Assembly: GCF_002865645.1 (NCBI RefSeq)
Contig: NW_020194515.1
Coordinates: 1,054,001-1,118,000 of the forward strand
Length of the DNA: 64,000 bases
Source of the DNA: Hyaloscypha bicolor E
Taxonomy: Eukaryota > Ascomycota > Leotiomycetes > Helotiales > Hyaloscyphaceae
Reading direction: 5' to 3'
Part shown: piece after piece, positions 22,345-34,277 of the stretch
How the letters are laid out: every line of letters begins with the position of its first letter
Numbering within the stretch: position 1 is the first letter of the stretch
Position numbers and translations under genes: made by a program
Notes under the pieces: model-generated
Told to the model about the DNA's origin: nothing
What the model saw: the letters and a program-made list of their open reading frames with translations, nothing else
Databases searched by the model: none

Positions 22345-23380
22345 TGGCTGTGTAGCGCCTGTTGGCAAGAACTCATCCTTCATATGTGACGAATGGCGGG
22401 GAAGCCGTCCTCTCAGTACGTTCTAAGAACGGGCAACATTTTTGTAGGACTTGTATCGAGTTTGATTGCACATTCAAAGCAACAATTCCAGCGTTGAAGA
22501 TGGAGACGAGTCAAATGCTGCTCCGCATTCTAAACAGCCTATACTTCAGGAGTGCTAATCATGTATCCCGCGTTCCCCCCATCTATATTTCTCCGCACTT
22601 TTGTCGAAAGGCACATCCTGCGCATTTGCTTTTGCCATAGGTGGGAAAACGAATAGGTGCCACCTCCACGCGCTTAGCATTCTTTTGGCTTGCGGGCCGC
22701 GTCTCCGCATTCTTTGGAACTCTTTAACGGCTCGGCCCTAGGTCGAACTCGTGCAGAGGGGCGAAAGAGAGGTTTAATGAGTTGCAACAGTGTGCTTTTG
22801 TGGGGTTGCCGCTTGACTATATGGAGAGTAGTTGAGGGGTCTAGATGGGTTGGAGCCTTAAAAATGGATGAGTAGAAGGGCGGAGGAAAATATTGGCAGA
22901 GAGGGAGGATGTGAGGGGTGAGGGGTGAGGGGTGAGGGGTGAGATTATCTATAATTACACAGTTGAAACTTGAGCGAGACAAGCAGGGGGTATCCATTTA
23001 TCACTGCAATGTACACGCAGAAGTCCATACAGCTACTTGAATATTTTTATCAAAATAGGGGAATCTCGCTGCACTTGAAGAAATCTCGACAGATTATCGC
23101 CGAGAAACGGGACAGTGGGTCAATTATTCCAGTTCAGAATATCATCTTCAACTGGGCTGAAGGCAACTTGGCGCACAGGCTAACTATGCTGTGCTTGGAA
23201 TAGTTTCACTCATCTATCTTGAGCCCCTGGTTTCTGGAACGCCTCGCAGCAACCACGGGAAGAAGCAATGTTCCAGACTCGAACCAGAGATTTGTACCCA
23301 CCGACATCAAAGCCTGTCCAAGAATTGAACTCCCTAGTTACTTATTGTCCTCTCTAAAGTTCTGTACTAGAAGAACGTAA
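22345..23380. other. Intergenic between convergent genes
   Basis: No gene recognised. It contains the 7-bp tandem repeat at 22911-22944. Confidence 0.4.
22911..22944. repeat. Tandem 7-mer GTGAGGG, about 4.7 copies
   Basis: GTGAGGG is repeated head to tail four full times plus GTGAG. It is G-rich on this strand, so it is a minisatellite-like tract with G-quadruplex potential; no function is implied. Confidence 0.8.
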
Positions 23381-25579
23381 TCAAGCACTAGGTCTCCGTC
23401 CTTCGATCGCCAACACAATCTCAATGAACTCCCTCTTCAGTGGTGTCTTCTTCCTCATGGAAAGCAAGAAGCTCGTCTTGAGCACATTCTTGATCTGCCG
23501 TCCATTCAACTCAATCGTCGATAAGTAATCCAGATCCTGCTCAGACACTTCACTCTTCTGCTTCGAGTTCTTGAGGAAGTTTTCCCAGATTTGCCGTCTG
23601 GCGTCCGTCGTCAAATTAGGATATTCCATCGAAACGTGAATTCTGGACTGGAATGCCGCATCCATGTTCGCCACTCTGTTCGTTGTCAAGAAGAGGATAC
23701 CTTCGTAGTATTCTAGCGTTCGCAAGAAGATGGATACGAGCTTGTTGCGCTCCAAGTCAGAATTCGTTCGTGCTTCGAGGAAGACGTCGCATTCATCGAG
23801 CAGGAGGATGGCGTCCCATTTTGCGACCATCTCGAGGATTTTCTGCAATGCGTCTTCGACCTCGTCGGGTCGGATTCCTAGGTCGCCTGCACTCATCATG
23901 TATAATGGGATGCGCATGCTTTCAGCGACCGACTCGGCTGTTAAGGTCTTGCCTACACCTGGTGGGCCAGAGAGCAGCATGATTATGCCCTTGCCCTTGC
24001 CTTGGATCACGTCGTCGAAGGTGTTCTTATTCTCGACTTGGCTTTCTACGAAGGACATGAGGAGGTCTTTGGTGTCTTCTGGGAGAACGAGTGTGCTGAA
24101 TGCGTTCTCGTTCCACTCGATCTCCTTGATGAAGTCGACGAAGAAGAGCACTGTGGGGATTAGAATTGGTGTGATAATTGGACCGCTGATTTACTTACTC
24201 CACTTCTTCTGCTTCAGTGAGTAGCCAGGGACCGTTGATTTGTAGATCAGACGGCCATCGTCAGTAAGATTAATCTTCGGTCCGTCACCTTCGTCTTCAT
24301 AGTCATTCTGGATGACAGTAACCATCGTTTTGAAATCCAACCCTACGGTCTGGGAGACATTGAAATCTTGCGTGTGCAGATCGTCATTGTAGGACGAGCT
24401 TTTGGTTGGATTATTACGATCAAATGACTCGGTATCAATGATGATGCGTCCCGTCACCTGAGAGAAGGTGTTACTACCAGGTCTTAAAAAATAACTTGAG
24501 AGATACTTACTGTCACAGGTATCTGGGTACCTTTGGCGTTCCACGACAAAGCAATCCCTTCGTATCTGAAAGAGATGTGAGCAGCAAGCAAAATTGGCCA
24601 TCGGGAGGACTTACGCCTTGTAATGATAGCCTGCAAATTGCTCATACTTCTTTCCACGCTTGACCAGAGTCTTCTTTATCTGCTCCTTGTCCGGATGTAG
24701 ATGCAGGGGGCAAGCACTCAAGTCTTTGATTGGCTTTGTCCCCTGGAAGTCATAGATATTTGCATACTCGGTGCCCCGTTTGAATGCTGTTCCATTCCAG
24801 CCAATTGGTTCGAGGGTTAGCTGGAAATATTTGCCGCATTGGCCTTCGCCATAAGAGCCACTGTAGAAAGACTGGCAGTTGGGAAGACCTCCGGTTCGAG
24901 AGTAGACTGTGCATTTTGGCTGGAAAATGGCCCATAGAATATCGAAAGTGGTGACACCGTTCAGGATGAAATCTTCCAGGGCTTTGATGGTATCCTTGAG
25001 TTCCTCCCTCAAAAGCTTATGAAGAAGTTCGAGGTGGGTCTTGGTGCTCTCATTCTTCTCACTCTCAATTGCCAGTTTGAATTCGGACCATCGATGAACG
25101 AATGGTTGAAATGGGGCGTCGAAAACCAATCGATCAAGAGAACATGTAACTCCAGGGTACTTGGCAAACACGTTCTCCAGCACTTTCTTCACGGCGGGAC
25201 TATTCACAATAATCGAATCGATGTCGAACTTCTTGCGGCCAGTAAAACATTTCTTCTTGCGAGCGATGAATGCGTATTTTGCTGTTTCTTCCGTCTCGGC
25301 CGCTTCTTCGACGTCCTCGGGATATTTGTCTACCCAGGGTGCCCGTCCTGAACTGTCTTCGGGGCCTTGATAGAGGTCTTTGATCTTGTTGATTGAGCCG
25401 ACTGGGGCATCTTTCAGTTCTGGGTCGGTCTCTTTCTCTGAGGCATCGGTGGCTGGGGTGTCAGCGCCAGGAGTGCTGCCTGCGGATTTCTCTTCCTTCT
25501 TCTCCTCTTCGACAATCTTCAAGTCGAATTGACTTGCAAGTGCCTCCATGGCGGTCTTGATAGCAGCCGTGTCCGCCAT
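23381..25579 (-). CDS. AAA+ ATPase with fungal N-terminal domain
   Basis: Four exons: 24615-25579, 24511-24565, 24199-24457, 23381-24150, giving 682 aa. The C-terminal AAA module has Walker A GPPGVGKT, Walker B ILLLDECD, sensor-1-like FLTTNR and an arginine at the expected finger position (FQSRIHVS). The N-terminal ~400 residues are the DUF7025-type region seen in many fungal AAA proteins: FVHRWSEFKLA, CTVYSRTGG, then FKRGTEYANIYDFQGTKPI and ALSWNAKGTQIPVTVTGRII. Residues 20-90 are acidic and disordered. It is presumably a soluble remodelling ATPase with unknown substrate. A likely 5'UTR intron (GTAAGC near 25650 to TTCTAG just upstream of the ATG) lies outside the CDS. Confidence 0.85.
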
Positions 25580-26391
25580 GGTGACAAACTAGAATCGCGT
25601 GATGACTTGGGGGAGTGGGAATTTGCGAGTCGCGCGACGATAAGCTTACCTCGAATGATCGAGTTGGTAGAAAAGAGCTGGAGAAGACTGGCTTAGATTA
25701 AAGCTATCTTGAAGAAATGAGAGCTGTAGATATTTATTGACGGTGGATTCTCATGCCTAGTGGGTTCCACTGAAGCGTTCCAACCCCTGAGTCACACAGG
25801 CGTACCGAACTCCTACTGGGCTGAAGCCACCTAGGCTGCCGTGCACAGCCTCAGGCTTTCGGGTCGGCATCGCGGCAGTTGAGCCAACCAAAACAGCCTT
25901 TAAAAGGTACCTACAAGGTACTTGACATATTTGCGACTCGGATGCCTTCCAGCTCCCTTCGGCGGTGACTCTTTGCGCGCTCTAGCTGCCGTTTGACAAG
26001 CTGTTGGGCCGCTGGGGCTGGAAACTAGCCCCCAAATCAGGGGGTGGCGGCCCGAACAGCTACCCCACTATGCTGCAGCCTACCAAAAGATCCTCACCGA
26101 GGTTCTTGGCGAAGGATTGAACAGTAGTCTTCCTTTCATTCAACTTTAGGCACGATGGTCGAGGGTAGTTCCTGCTGTGTCTTGTGCCAGTTGACTAGAC
26201 ACGATTATCGTCTACATCAAGCGTTATCTTTAGCACGCTCTGGGACGACAAGGTGATTGCGGTAATTGAGCAAACGAATCCTCCCAGTGCAAACGTAAGG
26301 CCAATCTTCTGCCATCCGAATCCATCTCTTTGTCCGCCTCAAAGTTATTGAGTTTGAGCTCAACATTTTTCACTAAAGAAAGACTTCCGTT
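25580..26391. other. Intergenic, no gene recognised
   Basis: It includes the AAA gene's 5' flank, with a probable UTR intron at its left end. Nothing else is identified. Confidence 0.4.
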
Positions 26392-28237
26392 CTAAGAATT
26401 TTGCTGCTTGAGACCGACATAATTCTTCAGTGAGTGGATAAAACCACTGCTACGACCAGTCGAAACCGGACGGGTGGCTGATGCGTTTCGATTCTGGGGT
26501 GATGTTTCAGGGTTCAAAGGTGCTGAGTGACTCTGTTGCGTACGATCAAGACCGCCTTCCGTTGCAAAAGCGACGAGGAGAATGGGTTGACTGATAGTTG
26601 AAGACAACGGAGAACTCCCGGCTGCCACTCGTTGGCAATACAGACCAGGAAAGATATCCAACATGTAACACAAGCTTTCTTGTTCTTTTCTGGTAGTCAG
26701 ATCAGTGTCTGGCTTCAAGAGTTTGCCTCGTTTTGACAGGTTGATGCATCGGAAATGCCGAATATTTGGGAGGAAGTTTGGCAGCCTCGATCCGAATTCG
26801 CCTGGTTTGGAAGCAAGGTAGTCAGAATAGCCGAATTCCCATATACTCGATGCAGATTGAGTCTTTCTTGTGTCAGTATAGTTGGTGTAAAATCGGGAGA
26901 AATCTGAATATGGAGGCATACTTTGTGGGCAAGCCCCATTGCGGGCACGATCACCTCCTTGCACAATGACCACTTTATTGAATTTTCATTTTCGCCACTC
27001 AGCGCTCCACGAAGACAATTGCGAAGATCTGAAGTCAGCTCTCTTTCGATGGAAGTGGCACGTTTTGTAAAGCTTGCGTGACTGTCAACCGCTGTTATAG
27101 TGTCATTCCTCCAGGCTCGAACGGTGGGCAAATCTGCTTCGTTCAGTTTCGACTCGTTCGTGTGCGCATCGAGGTCTCTTACCCTTTTCAAGTCTCGGAT
27201 CATGCAATCCCTTCTCAATACTGGCAAGAGTACTCCGTTCATCGGGAGTTAGGAGTACAGAGAAGCCTTGTGTCAAAATCCGTTCATAAACATACCGCAT
27301 TACGACTGCCACCAGGACATGTTCTTTCGGTTCAGTCCATTGCGAGAATTGAGAGTGGAAATTCGCTATTATCCCTTCGTAAGGTTCAAGGTGGTCGCTT
27401 TGTTGTGGCCTATGGCGGAGAAGTGCTCCATATCCATGTAAGTCATCGTCCAGAAAGGCTTCGCAGTTGACGCTAACCCAATTCTTAATCGCCTTGATCA
27501 GCCTCTCATAGTCTTCTTCAATTTCATCCTCTGTATACTCTTCTCTTGGTGGTCGATGCCGAAAGATTGTATTTGATGCTTCTTCAAGTCGTTGTTGTAG
27601 ACTTTCCCTCTGAGCCTCCGATTCTCCCAAGTTGACCTTCAGGGAGTCTACAAGACGAAGGAGTTCCTTTCGCTCTGACTCCAGGTGTTGGCAATGTTGT
27701 TCGAGCTTTTCATATTGTTGTTTAAAGTGACGATCGGTATGGAAGGTCGGGGTGTGATCATTTCCTTTCGTAGGGTTTGTCAAGGCCCGTCGGGGGTCTG
27801 TGCCTGGTCAGCGATATGCTTTTACAGAGTACGGTAATGGTACCTTTTGGTTCGAAATGTGACTCTCTGTCAACGCTGTTCTGTACTCTATCTGCAGTGG
27901 GGGAGGCCTTGTTTGCTGCCTGCATTGTTTGCGGCGCACCGCTGGAGCTTTCTGAATTCCCGTCCTGAGTACGTCTAGCCTCGCCAGAAGGTGCGTGTGG
28001 CTTTGATCTACGCTTCGAGGTAGTTCTTGGTGCTTCTTGGGCTTTCCGGTTCGGATCGGCCACTGGTGGTATTGATTGTGCTGCTTCTTCTTGTTTGGGA
28101 ACTCGACGTTGCGACTCGGAACCCTCTGTTTGAAGATCCGCTATTGGTCCTGGCTTTTGACAAATTCAGAAATTGAACTTGACTCCCAAAATATCTTAAC
28201 TTACAGTTTCCTCCTTGAAATCCAAATCGGGTTCCAT
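26392..28237 (-). CDS. Coiled-coil fungal hypothetical protein, 546 aa
   Basis: Five exons: 28205-28237, 27844-28153, 27183-27797, 26922-27133, 26392-26862. There is no known domain. Residues 10-110 are a polar, disordered, Arg/Ser/Lys-rich region (PNRKAQEAPRTTSKRRSKP). A coiled coil follows (FKQQYEKLEQHCQHLESERK through REESLQQRLEEA-like heptads). The globular part begins with EDEIEEDYERLIKAIKNWV, a segment common at this place in fungal-specific proteins of unknown function. Introns restore the frame at KDLPTVRAWRND and HKTQSASSIWEFGY. It faces the Hsp70-like gene divergently, 817 bp away. It is probably cytosolic or nuclear; I assign no function. Confidence 0.6.
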
Positions 28238-29054
28238 GGTGTTCTGTCCTTCTATGCAAGATCCTCCGATCTTTCTCATCCACCGCAAACGACTGTCCGG
28301 AAGGCAAGTTGTATCATGCTCAGAGAGACCTTCTATCAAAACCCAAACAAGAACTTGGGCAGTGAGCGTCCGGTGATGAATGAAACAATCTAAAAGATTG
28401 CGTTGGGGAGGTTGCTTGCTCGGGAAGGATTTTCTTTGTTGGAACTCGTATAAGCGCCAATCAGAGCTTGTTGGGATGTCTCCAACTGGGTTTGAATTGT
28501 GTTACAAAGCATGATGCATGTTCTGGGGGAGAGGAAGGGTCAAATCCGGTATTTTTCGCGGCGATTACTGGGATGAGAACTGTGTCAGGGGCGGCCATAT
28601 GGAACCAAGCCTTCTGTCCCGCATTTCCGGGCGCTTGACTTCAACGTTGATGGAATTGAGAAATCCACCCAAACACTCGAGTACCTCACTTATTGAAAGG
28701 AAACCATCTTCGACTTGGGTTAAATCCGTCTTGAAAACGATTAGAACTTATTTTACGTCTATGGTGGAGAAAGAGACCTCGACCAAAGGCGGCGAGTATT
28801 GGTAATACGGGGGGGGAGGGGTTACTTCAACCTTCTGCACGAGCTTCCCAATGTGTCATAGTACAATCCCAACGGAGTGGTTCCAACGGTCAAACCTGCG
28901 AAGAGTGCAACCAAACCTGCAAGCTGATCGAGTTGCAGAACGTGCAACCAACCATGACTTAGTGCTTTATCACGCATGCGTGCGTGTCATCACGACAAAA
29001 TTTCGCTGCAGCTCTTCTCGCCTTTCACACTCTCGATTCTAGCAGATTGCAATC
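28238..29054. other. Intergenic between divergent genes
   Basis: Shared upstream region of the coiled-coil and Hsp70-like genes. Short interrupted frames near 28600-28960 are lysine-rich but not assignable to a family. Confidence 0.4.
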
Positions 29055-31232
29055 ATGTCCACTACCGAACTTTATAAAAATCTGCGGGATTTGAATCTAA
29101 AGACCGGTGCGAAGAGCTTGGCCTCGCAGGGAACGAAGATTATAGTGGGTATTGACTTCGGAACCACCTTCTCTGGCATTGCATGGGCCAATACCCACGA
29201 TGTATGAACCCGTGCTATTGGATGTTACTGATGACATGTTGTTGACATATGCCCCAGGCCCACATAAACCTCATACAGCAATGGCCAGGCCTCAGTTCTC
29301 CTCAGGACAAGAGCAGCGAAAAGGTCCAAACCCAGATTTTGTATGACGGAGAAGCTCCAGGCGATTTCAAATGGGGATATCAGGTTGAAAACGGTACTTC
29401 CTGTCACCAATGGTTCAAATTGTATGTTATGACTCCCTGTTCAAATCGGAGTGATTTGATTGACGTCTGTGACAGAGATCTCGAATCTACATATGATCCA
29501 AAAGAAAAGGCCTTGGCCAACCGCTACCCTCTTACAAATAGACTCCTCTCAACTGTTGATCATAATGCTCAGCAACTTACTGCAGATTATCTGTCTGCAC
29601 TCAAAAGACACCTCATTTATATGCTCCAACTTCACCTGGGCGAGCTCCAAGCAACTGAAACACCCTTACAATTCATCTTGACTGTTCCTGCGGTATGGAG
29701 TGAAATTGCCAAAGAGAAGACACTTAGTGCAGCTGAAGAAGCAGGGTTAGGAAAAGATGCACCTATCTTGTTGGTATCAGAACCTGTGAGTTGACAAAAA
29801 GAAAACTAAAAAGCCATGTACGGGTTACGACTTATAATTATTGTAGGAAGCCGCAGCAACCTATGCCCTCCAACGACAAGATTGGCGCTACCTTAAACCA
29901 GGAGATACTTTTGTGGTATGCGATGCTGGAGGGGGAACAGTTGATCTGATCTCGTATACCGTCGTCAAACTTGAACCTATCCTAGAGGTGAAAGAAGCGG
30001 CTCCCGGCGCTGGCGGACTATGTGGAAGCACATATTTGAATCGAAGATTCCGAGAGTATCTTGAAGCCAGACTCAGCAATCAAGACGGGTGGGACGAAGA
30101 GGTCCTAAAAGAAGCCATGGAGCATTTCGATCAGATGGTAATCATGATTACCCTCACCTTTGGTTGGGAACTAACCCAGATCCTACTAGGTCAAGATTCA
30201 ATACACGTCTACCAGTAAAGACCAGTCTTGGAAAGTCCCCGTGACCGGCCTCGCCAACAACGAATCGCTCTCGGTAAAAAGAGGAAAATTGGTCCTGAAA
30301 TCTGAAGACGTGAAACAAATTCTTGAGCCTGTGATAGGACAAGTCGTGAAATTGGTACTTGAACAGATTCGGACAACCAGCGGAGAGGTAAAAGCAGTCC
30401 TGCTGGTAGGAGGCTTTGGCACGAGCATGTATCTTCGGGAACGGATCAAAGAGGCCGTGAGCAAGAATATCGAAGTGATCCAGCCGCCATATGGATGGAG
30501 TGCCGTTGTTCGAGGTGCAGTCTTGAAAGGACTCGCACAATCTGATCCCAAGCATTCAAAAGTGCGCCTAACGTCTCGAATGGCCAGGAAGCATCTTGGT
30601 ACACGCGCTTCAGTTATCTTCGACGAGATGATACACTCCGTGAGCCGAAAGTTTGTGACCCACTGCGGTCTTAACCAGCACGATGTCAAGCTAATGGACC
30701 TCAGATACTTTGACGCTTATGACGGGACTTGGAGAACGACCGCTATGAACTGGTTCATCAAAAAAGTACCTACGAACTCCTTGGTGCACCTCAAATTTCA
30801 AGACTAATGAAATATCGTATTCAACAGGGCGACACAGTGAACGAAGATAAGCCATACCCGTTTTACTTTTACCAGACCAGCCTCGTTGCAGACGGTCCAC
30901 CCGAAGATGTCACACTATATGTTTACTGCGATCGGACCAACCGATCCGCAGTCGTATATCAAGACGAAGAAGTGGAGATGCTTGCCGAACTGACTGTCGG
31001 AATTGGAGAATTGCCGAAGGACGCCTTGGATATAAAAACCGGAAAGGACAACAGGCTTTACTACGTGCTGCGCTTCAGCGTGGAGGTAACATATCAATCT
31101 GCATCTACGAAGTACGAGCTAGTGCACAAGGGTAAGTTAGCAGCTGCCCATTCATTTATTTTCTTTCTATCAACATTACTAAGAACATTTCCAGGCAAAC
31201 GATACAGCTCGGTGACCATTGAATATGTTTGA
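29055..31232 (+). CDS. Hsp70-like ATPase (HSPA12-type, actin-fold)
   Basis: Seven exons (29055-29201, 29258-29421, 29476-29785, 29847-30137, 30190-30765, 30828-31131, 31195-31232) give 609 aa. The actin/Hsp70 nucleotide-binding fold is complete: phosphate-1 loop GIDFGTTFSG near residue 33, phosphate-2 loop CDAGGGTVD near 234, and the adenosine motif LVGGFGTSMYLRERI. The canonical DnaK substrate-binding domain and EEVD tail are absent. Instead the C-terminus (DTVNEDKPYPFYFYQ through YSSVTIEYV) is a beta-rich region found in the fungal HSPA12-like family. It is probably a cytosolic ATPase with unknown client. The 54-nt intron at 29422-29475 has no stop codon in frame, so retention would add 18 residues. 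It converges with the glycosyltransferase gene, 166 bp apart. Confidence 0.85.
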
Positions 31233-31398
31233 AAGGCGATATTGAAGGCGTTTATGTCAAGACGGATCCCCTTTCAAGGCCTAGCTATAGACTCATTTCT
31301 CATTCTGAACCAATTTTGCAAAAGAAAAAGGTCTTCCCCTGGTCCCAATGTACAATAGTAAGGATGAGACTGTTTCTGGGATCTGAAATCGGACGAAC

Positions 31399-33150
31399 CT
31401 ACACTCCATTCATCTCATCTAATAATTCAGTTGCAGCTCTGTCCCGTCCTACATTCTCTGGGAATCTCTCAGCAAGGCTCCTCGCATTCTTACGTATTTC
31501 TTCTGCTTGCGGGCCGATGAGGACTTCCCGAAGGGCAGTGGAGAGTTCGGGATGTCTCCACCGTGGTTTTGCTTTCTTGTTGGCCCAGCGCCCCACGCGG
31601 AGGAGCTCGACGCGGTTCGCAAAGTCATAGCAGTCGGCCCAGGCAGGAAGAAGGACTTGAGGAACACCGGCGCTGCGAAGTGAAATATCAGCAAGGGCTC
31701 GTCCCAACCAATGACGGTCACTTGTCATCATCTATTTCGAGTACGCCACTTACCAAATGGCCTCATTGAATGAACTCGCGCCACCGTGATTCACCGAGCA
31801 AATGATGTGTCGGGACTCCAGCACCGATTTTGGCTCTGCGGCTATCCAGTCCGTTATCCTTACTCGATCTTCATCCATCTTGTGACCCAATATATCACGA
31901 ATCCCCTTCCATGGCCCTGTGAAGTTGTTTGGATCTTTGGCCGCATTGACATCATCTTGGCTGATACCGCTCGACTTGCGCTTCAACTTCCATAGAATCT
32001 GTAGCTCTGTGCCATATCTTGTATCCAGTGCGTCATTAAACAAATCGTGAAATGCTCTAGCCATCTCGACAGCTTCTGTTGCATCTGCAGTCAAGTGTGT
32101 ACCTAGATTTACGTATACTGTAGGTCCTCTCGACAGCCAGCGTTGCAAGTCCGGAGCGACGTGTCCAATGCTCTGCGCCGCACGTATAATTGGACCACAT
32201 GGGACAATATGATTTGGCAGGACGGTGAATGGATAGTCGAGCTCTGGACTACTAGAACAAATGATGCGGAGGCCAGGAGGGGCAGCTTTCAGGACACCAA
32301 GTTCGTTCGCGGTTATAAGGCCGATTTCTTGACCTAGCTCCTGCTGGAGATAAGATGAAACGGTCTTTACACGGGTATCAGTGATCAGCATATAGCCTGC
32401 AACAAGGTTGAGGAGAATGTTGTGTGGTATTTGATGCAGCGGGAGCGGGAAGGGCAGCGCAGAACAGACGCTTGACGGGTTATTAGCTGAGGCTCTCTTC
32501 AGTCAAAAGAGGGTGGCTTATTGAGGAAATAATTTAACTCACATGGGATATTTCCATAGCATCGCTAGGCGCGGTTGCAGTGGGATAGCAAAATCTTTAA
32601 TGGTATTCGGCGCCAACACCGTCCACTTTAAGCCCCTTCGACGCCGATGGTCCTGGCACAGCGTCAATCCAGGGCTGAATAGCGGATCTACCACTGCGAT
32701 GTCTGGCTGGACTTTGTCCAAGATCAGCTCACAGTTACGGTAGATCTCTATGAATTCATCCGGTCCCCATGGCATCATAATCCCTGGTATGATAAGGATG
32801 TTTCGCGCGGAATTGATCAGACCAGGTGTCAGGTTATAAGCCTCTTGCACACCTACTTCAGGACGAAAGGATGCTTCGAATTGCGAAATGCCCTTGATTG
32901 GGTGGAAGGTAATTCCCGGTCCTTTCTCTTTTGGCTGTTGCTGGATTGATTCCTTTCCGTTCTGTCTCGCCTCCTGTGCTTGCTTAGAAGTCTTCTCGAC
33001 CGCATCTTGTAACGGACGGAAGGATGCAATGTGCAGCTCAACGTCTGGGGCTATCTGCATTATGGCAAATGCTGTAGCTAGGAATATATTTGCCTGGCCA
33101 TAGTCGCTGTTGACAAAGAAGAGGATCTTTTGCTTCTTCTTCGCTGCCAT
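31399..33150 (-). CDS. UDP-glycosyltransferase (GT1 family)
   Basis: Exons 32543-33150, 31754-32470 and 31399-31672 give 532 aa. The N-terminal acceptor domain begins KILFFVNSDYGQANIFLATA. The C-terminal donor domain has VYVNLGTHLTAD at the domain start and the sugar-nucleotide signature region ICSVNHGGASSFNEAI joined by the second intron to CAGVPQVLLPAWADCYDFANR, the fungal form of the UGT/PSPG block (HGGxxS...GVPQ...P...D...N). It transfers a sugar from UDP-sugar to a small lipophilic acceptor. There is no signal peptide or membrane anchor, so it resembles soluble fungal/bacterial GT1 enzymes. The acceptor cannot be predicted. Confidence 0.85.
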
Positions 33151-34277
33151 TTCCTGTCTTTTGGTACCAGGCCTCCGGCACAGCTCACTCGTACTCCGCT
33201 GCTTGGGAAAATCTACCTCGTGTTGGCTGACTCCCGGGATGGCACAGAATAATCAAAACATTGATGGCGGCGGGTCTATATTATATTAGAAAGATATCTG
33301 CAGCGATTTGAAAGGAGACTGGATGAAGCGACTAGATTATGGTCAAGGAATGACGTTGTTTAAATTGGTTCTCACTCAGCGTAGCGAGACTCAGTGCTGA
33401 GACAGCAATTGCTGCAGGACGCTGACTACAACCCTTCTCCTGACTCAGCTCCTCGACTTCGTACTAAATCCGGAAAGCCCTCACATAAAGGCGGTGAGAG
33501 CTTACTATTGACACTATAAATAGGTGCTGAATTGAGACTGTTATCCATATCATCCTAGATTCCATACTTCAGAAGAACGCAGTGTAGAGCAATAATCGTG
33601 CCACAGCTTGCTCGAAGGGCAGACACTGGGAAAATTTAGCGCCCAGACGAAATATTGGCACGGAGTTAGCGAATGTGGCAGGTCCTTAGGCGGTAATTGA
33701 TCAGAATTGCTAAACGAGAAAACTGTGAAAATGCGAAATTGCGGAAGAATCTAAATTCATTAAATACATAAAATCAATCTTTTAGAAATTGTAATTATTT
33801 TCTTATATTAAGATATTATAGCCTACTTAATAAATTACTAGGTTTATTATATTAATTAAACTGAAAGGTAATGGCTGTGGTTGTTTGCTAACACTGCAAA
33901 CGGCCATCTGACACGTTTATTTCCTTGGAGATCTGATCTTGTCTAGCTTATACAATTAATAATAATGCGAAATAGTTAGCAAGTAGTTTAAGTACATTTG
34001 TCTATAGTAGCTAATTCTTGCTACTAAACTTCTCTTTGTTGTCATAATCTTTTGAAGTGCTGTGCTCAGAAATCTGGTACATTCCAAATTATAAACGAAT
34101 CACATTTTGAGTGGTTGTACTGAAAGTTCAGTATAACTAAATCTTCAATAAAAAGTAACTTAGTATGGACGTTGCAGACTCTGGCCTTCCCAGCACTCGC
34201 TATTGAAGGGACCTTTCTTTTATTTAGGCCTCGCACACAATCCAAAAGCTAACCTGGTATCTTAATATCGGGCCCCT
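33151..34277. other. Intergenic with small AT-rich patch
   Basis: No gene recognised. Positions about 33720-34180 are strikingly AT-rich with short TA-rich runs, like a small RIP-mutated repeat relic. Confidence 0.45.

Noticed and set aside
29422..29475. Treating this stretch as coding in the Hsp70-like gene
   Set aside because: It is open in frame, but carries GTATGT and CAG borders and interrupts the family-like sequence, so I call it an intron.
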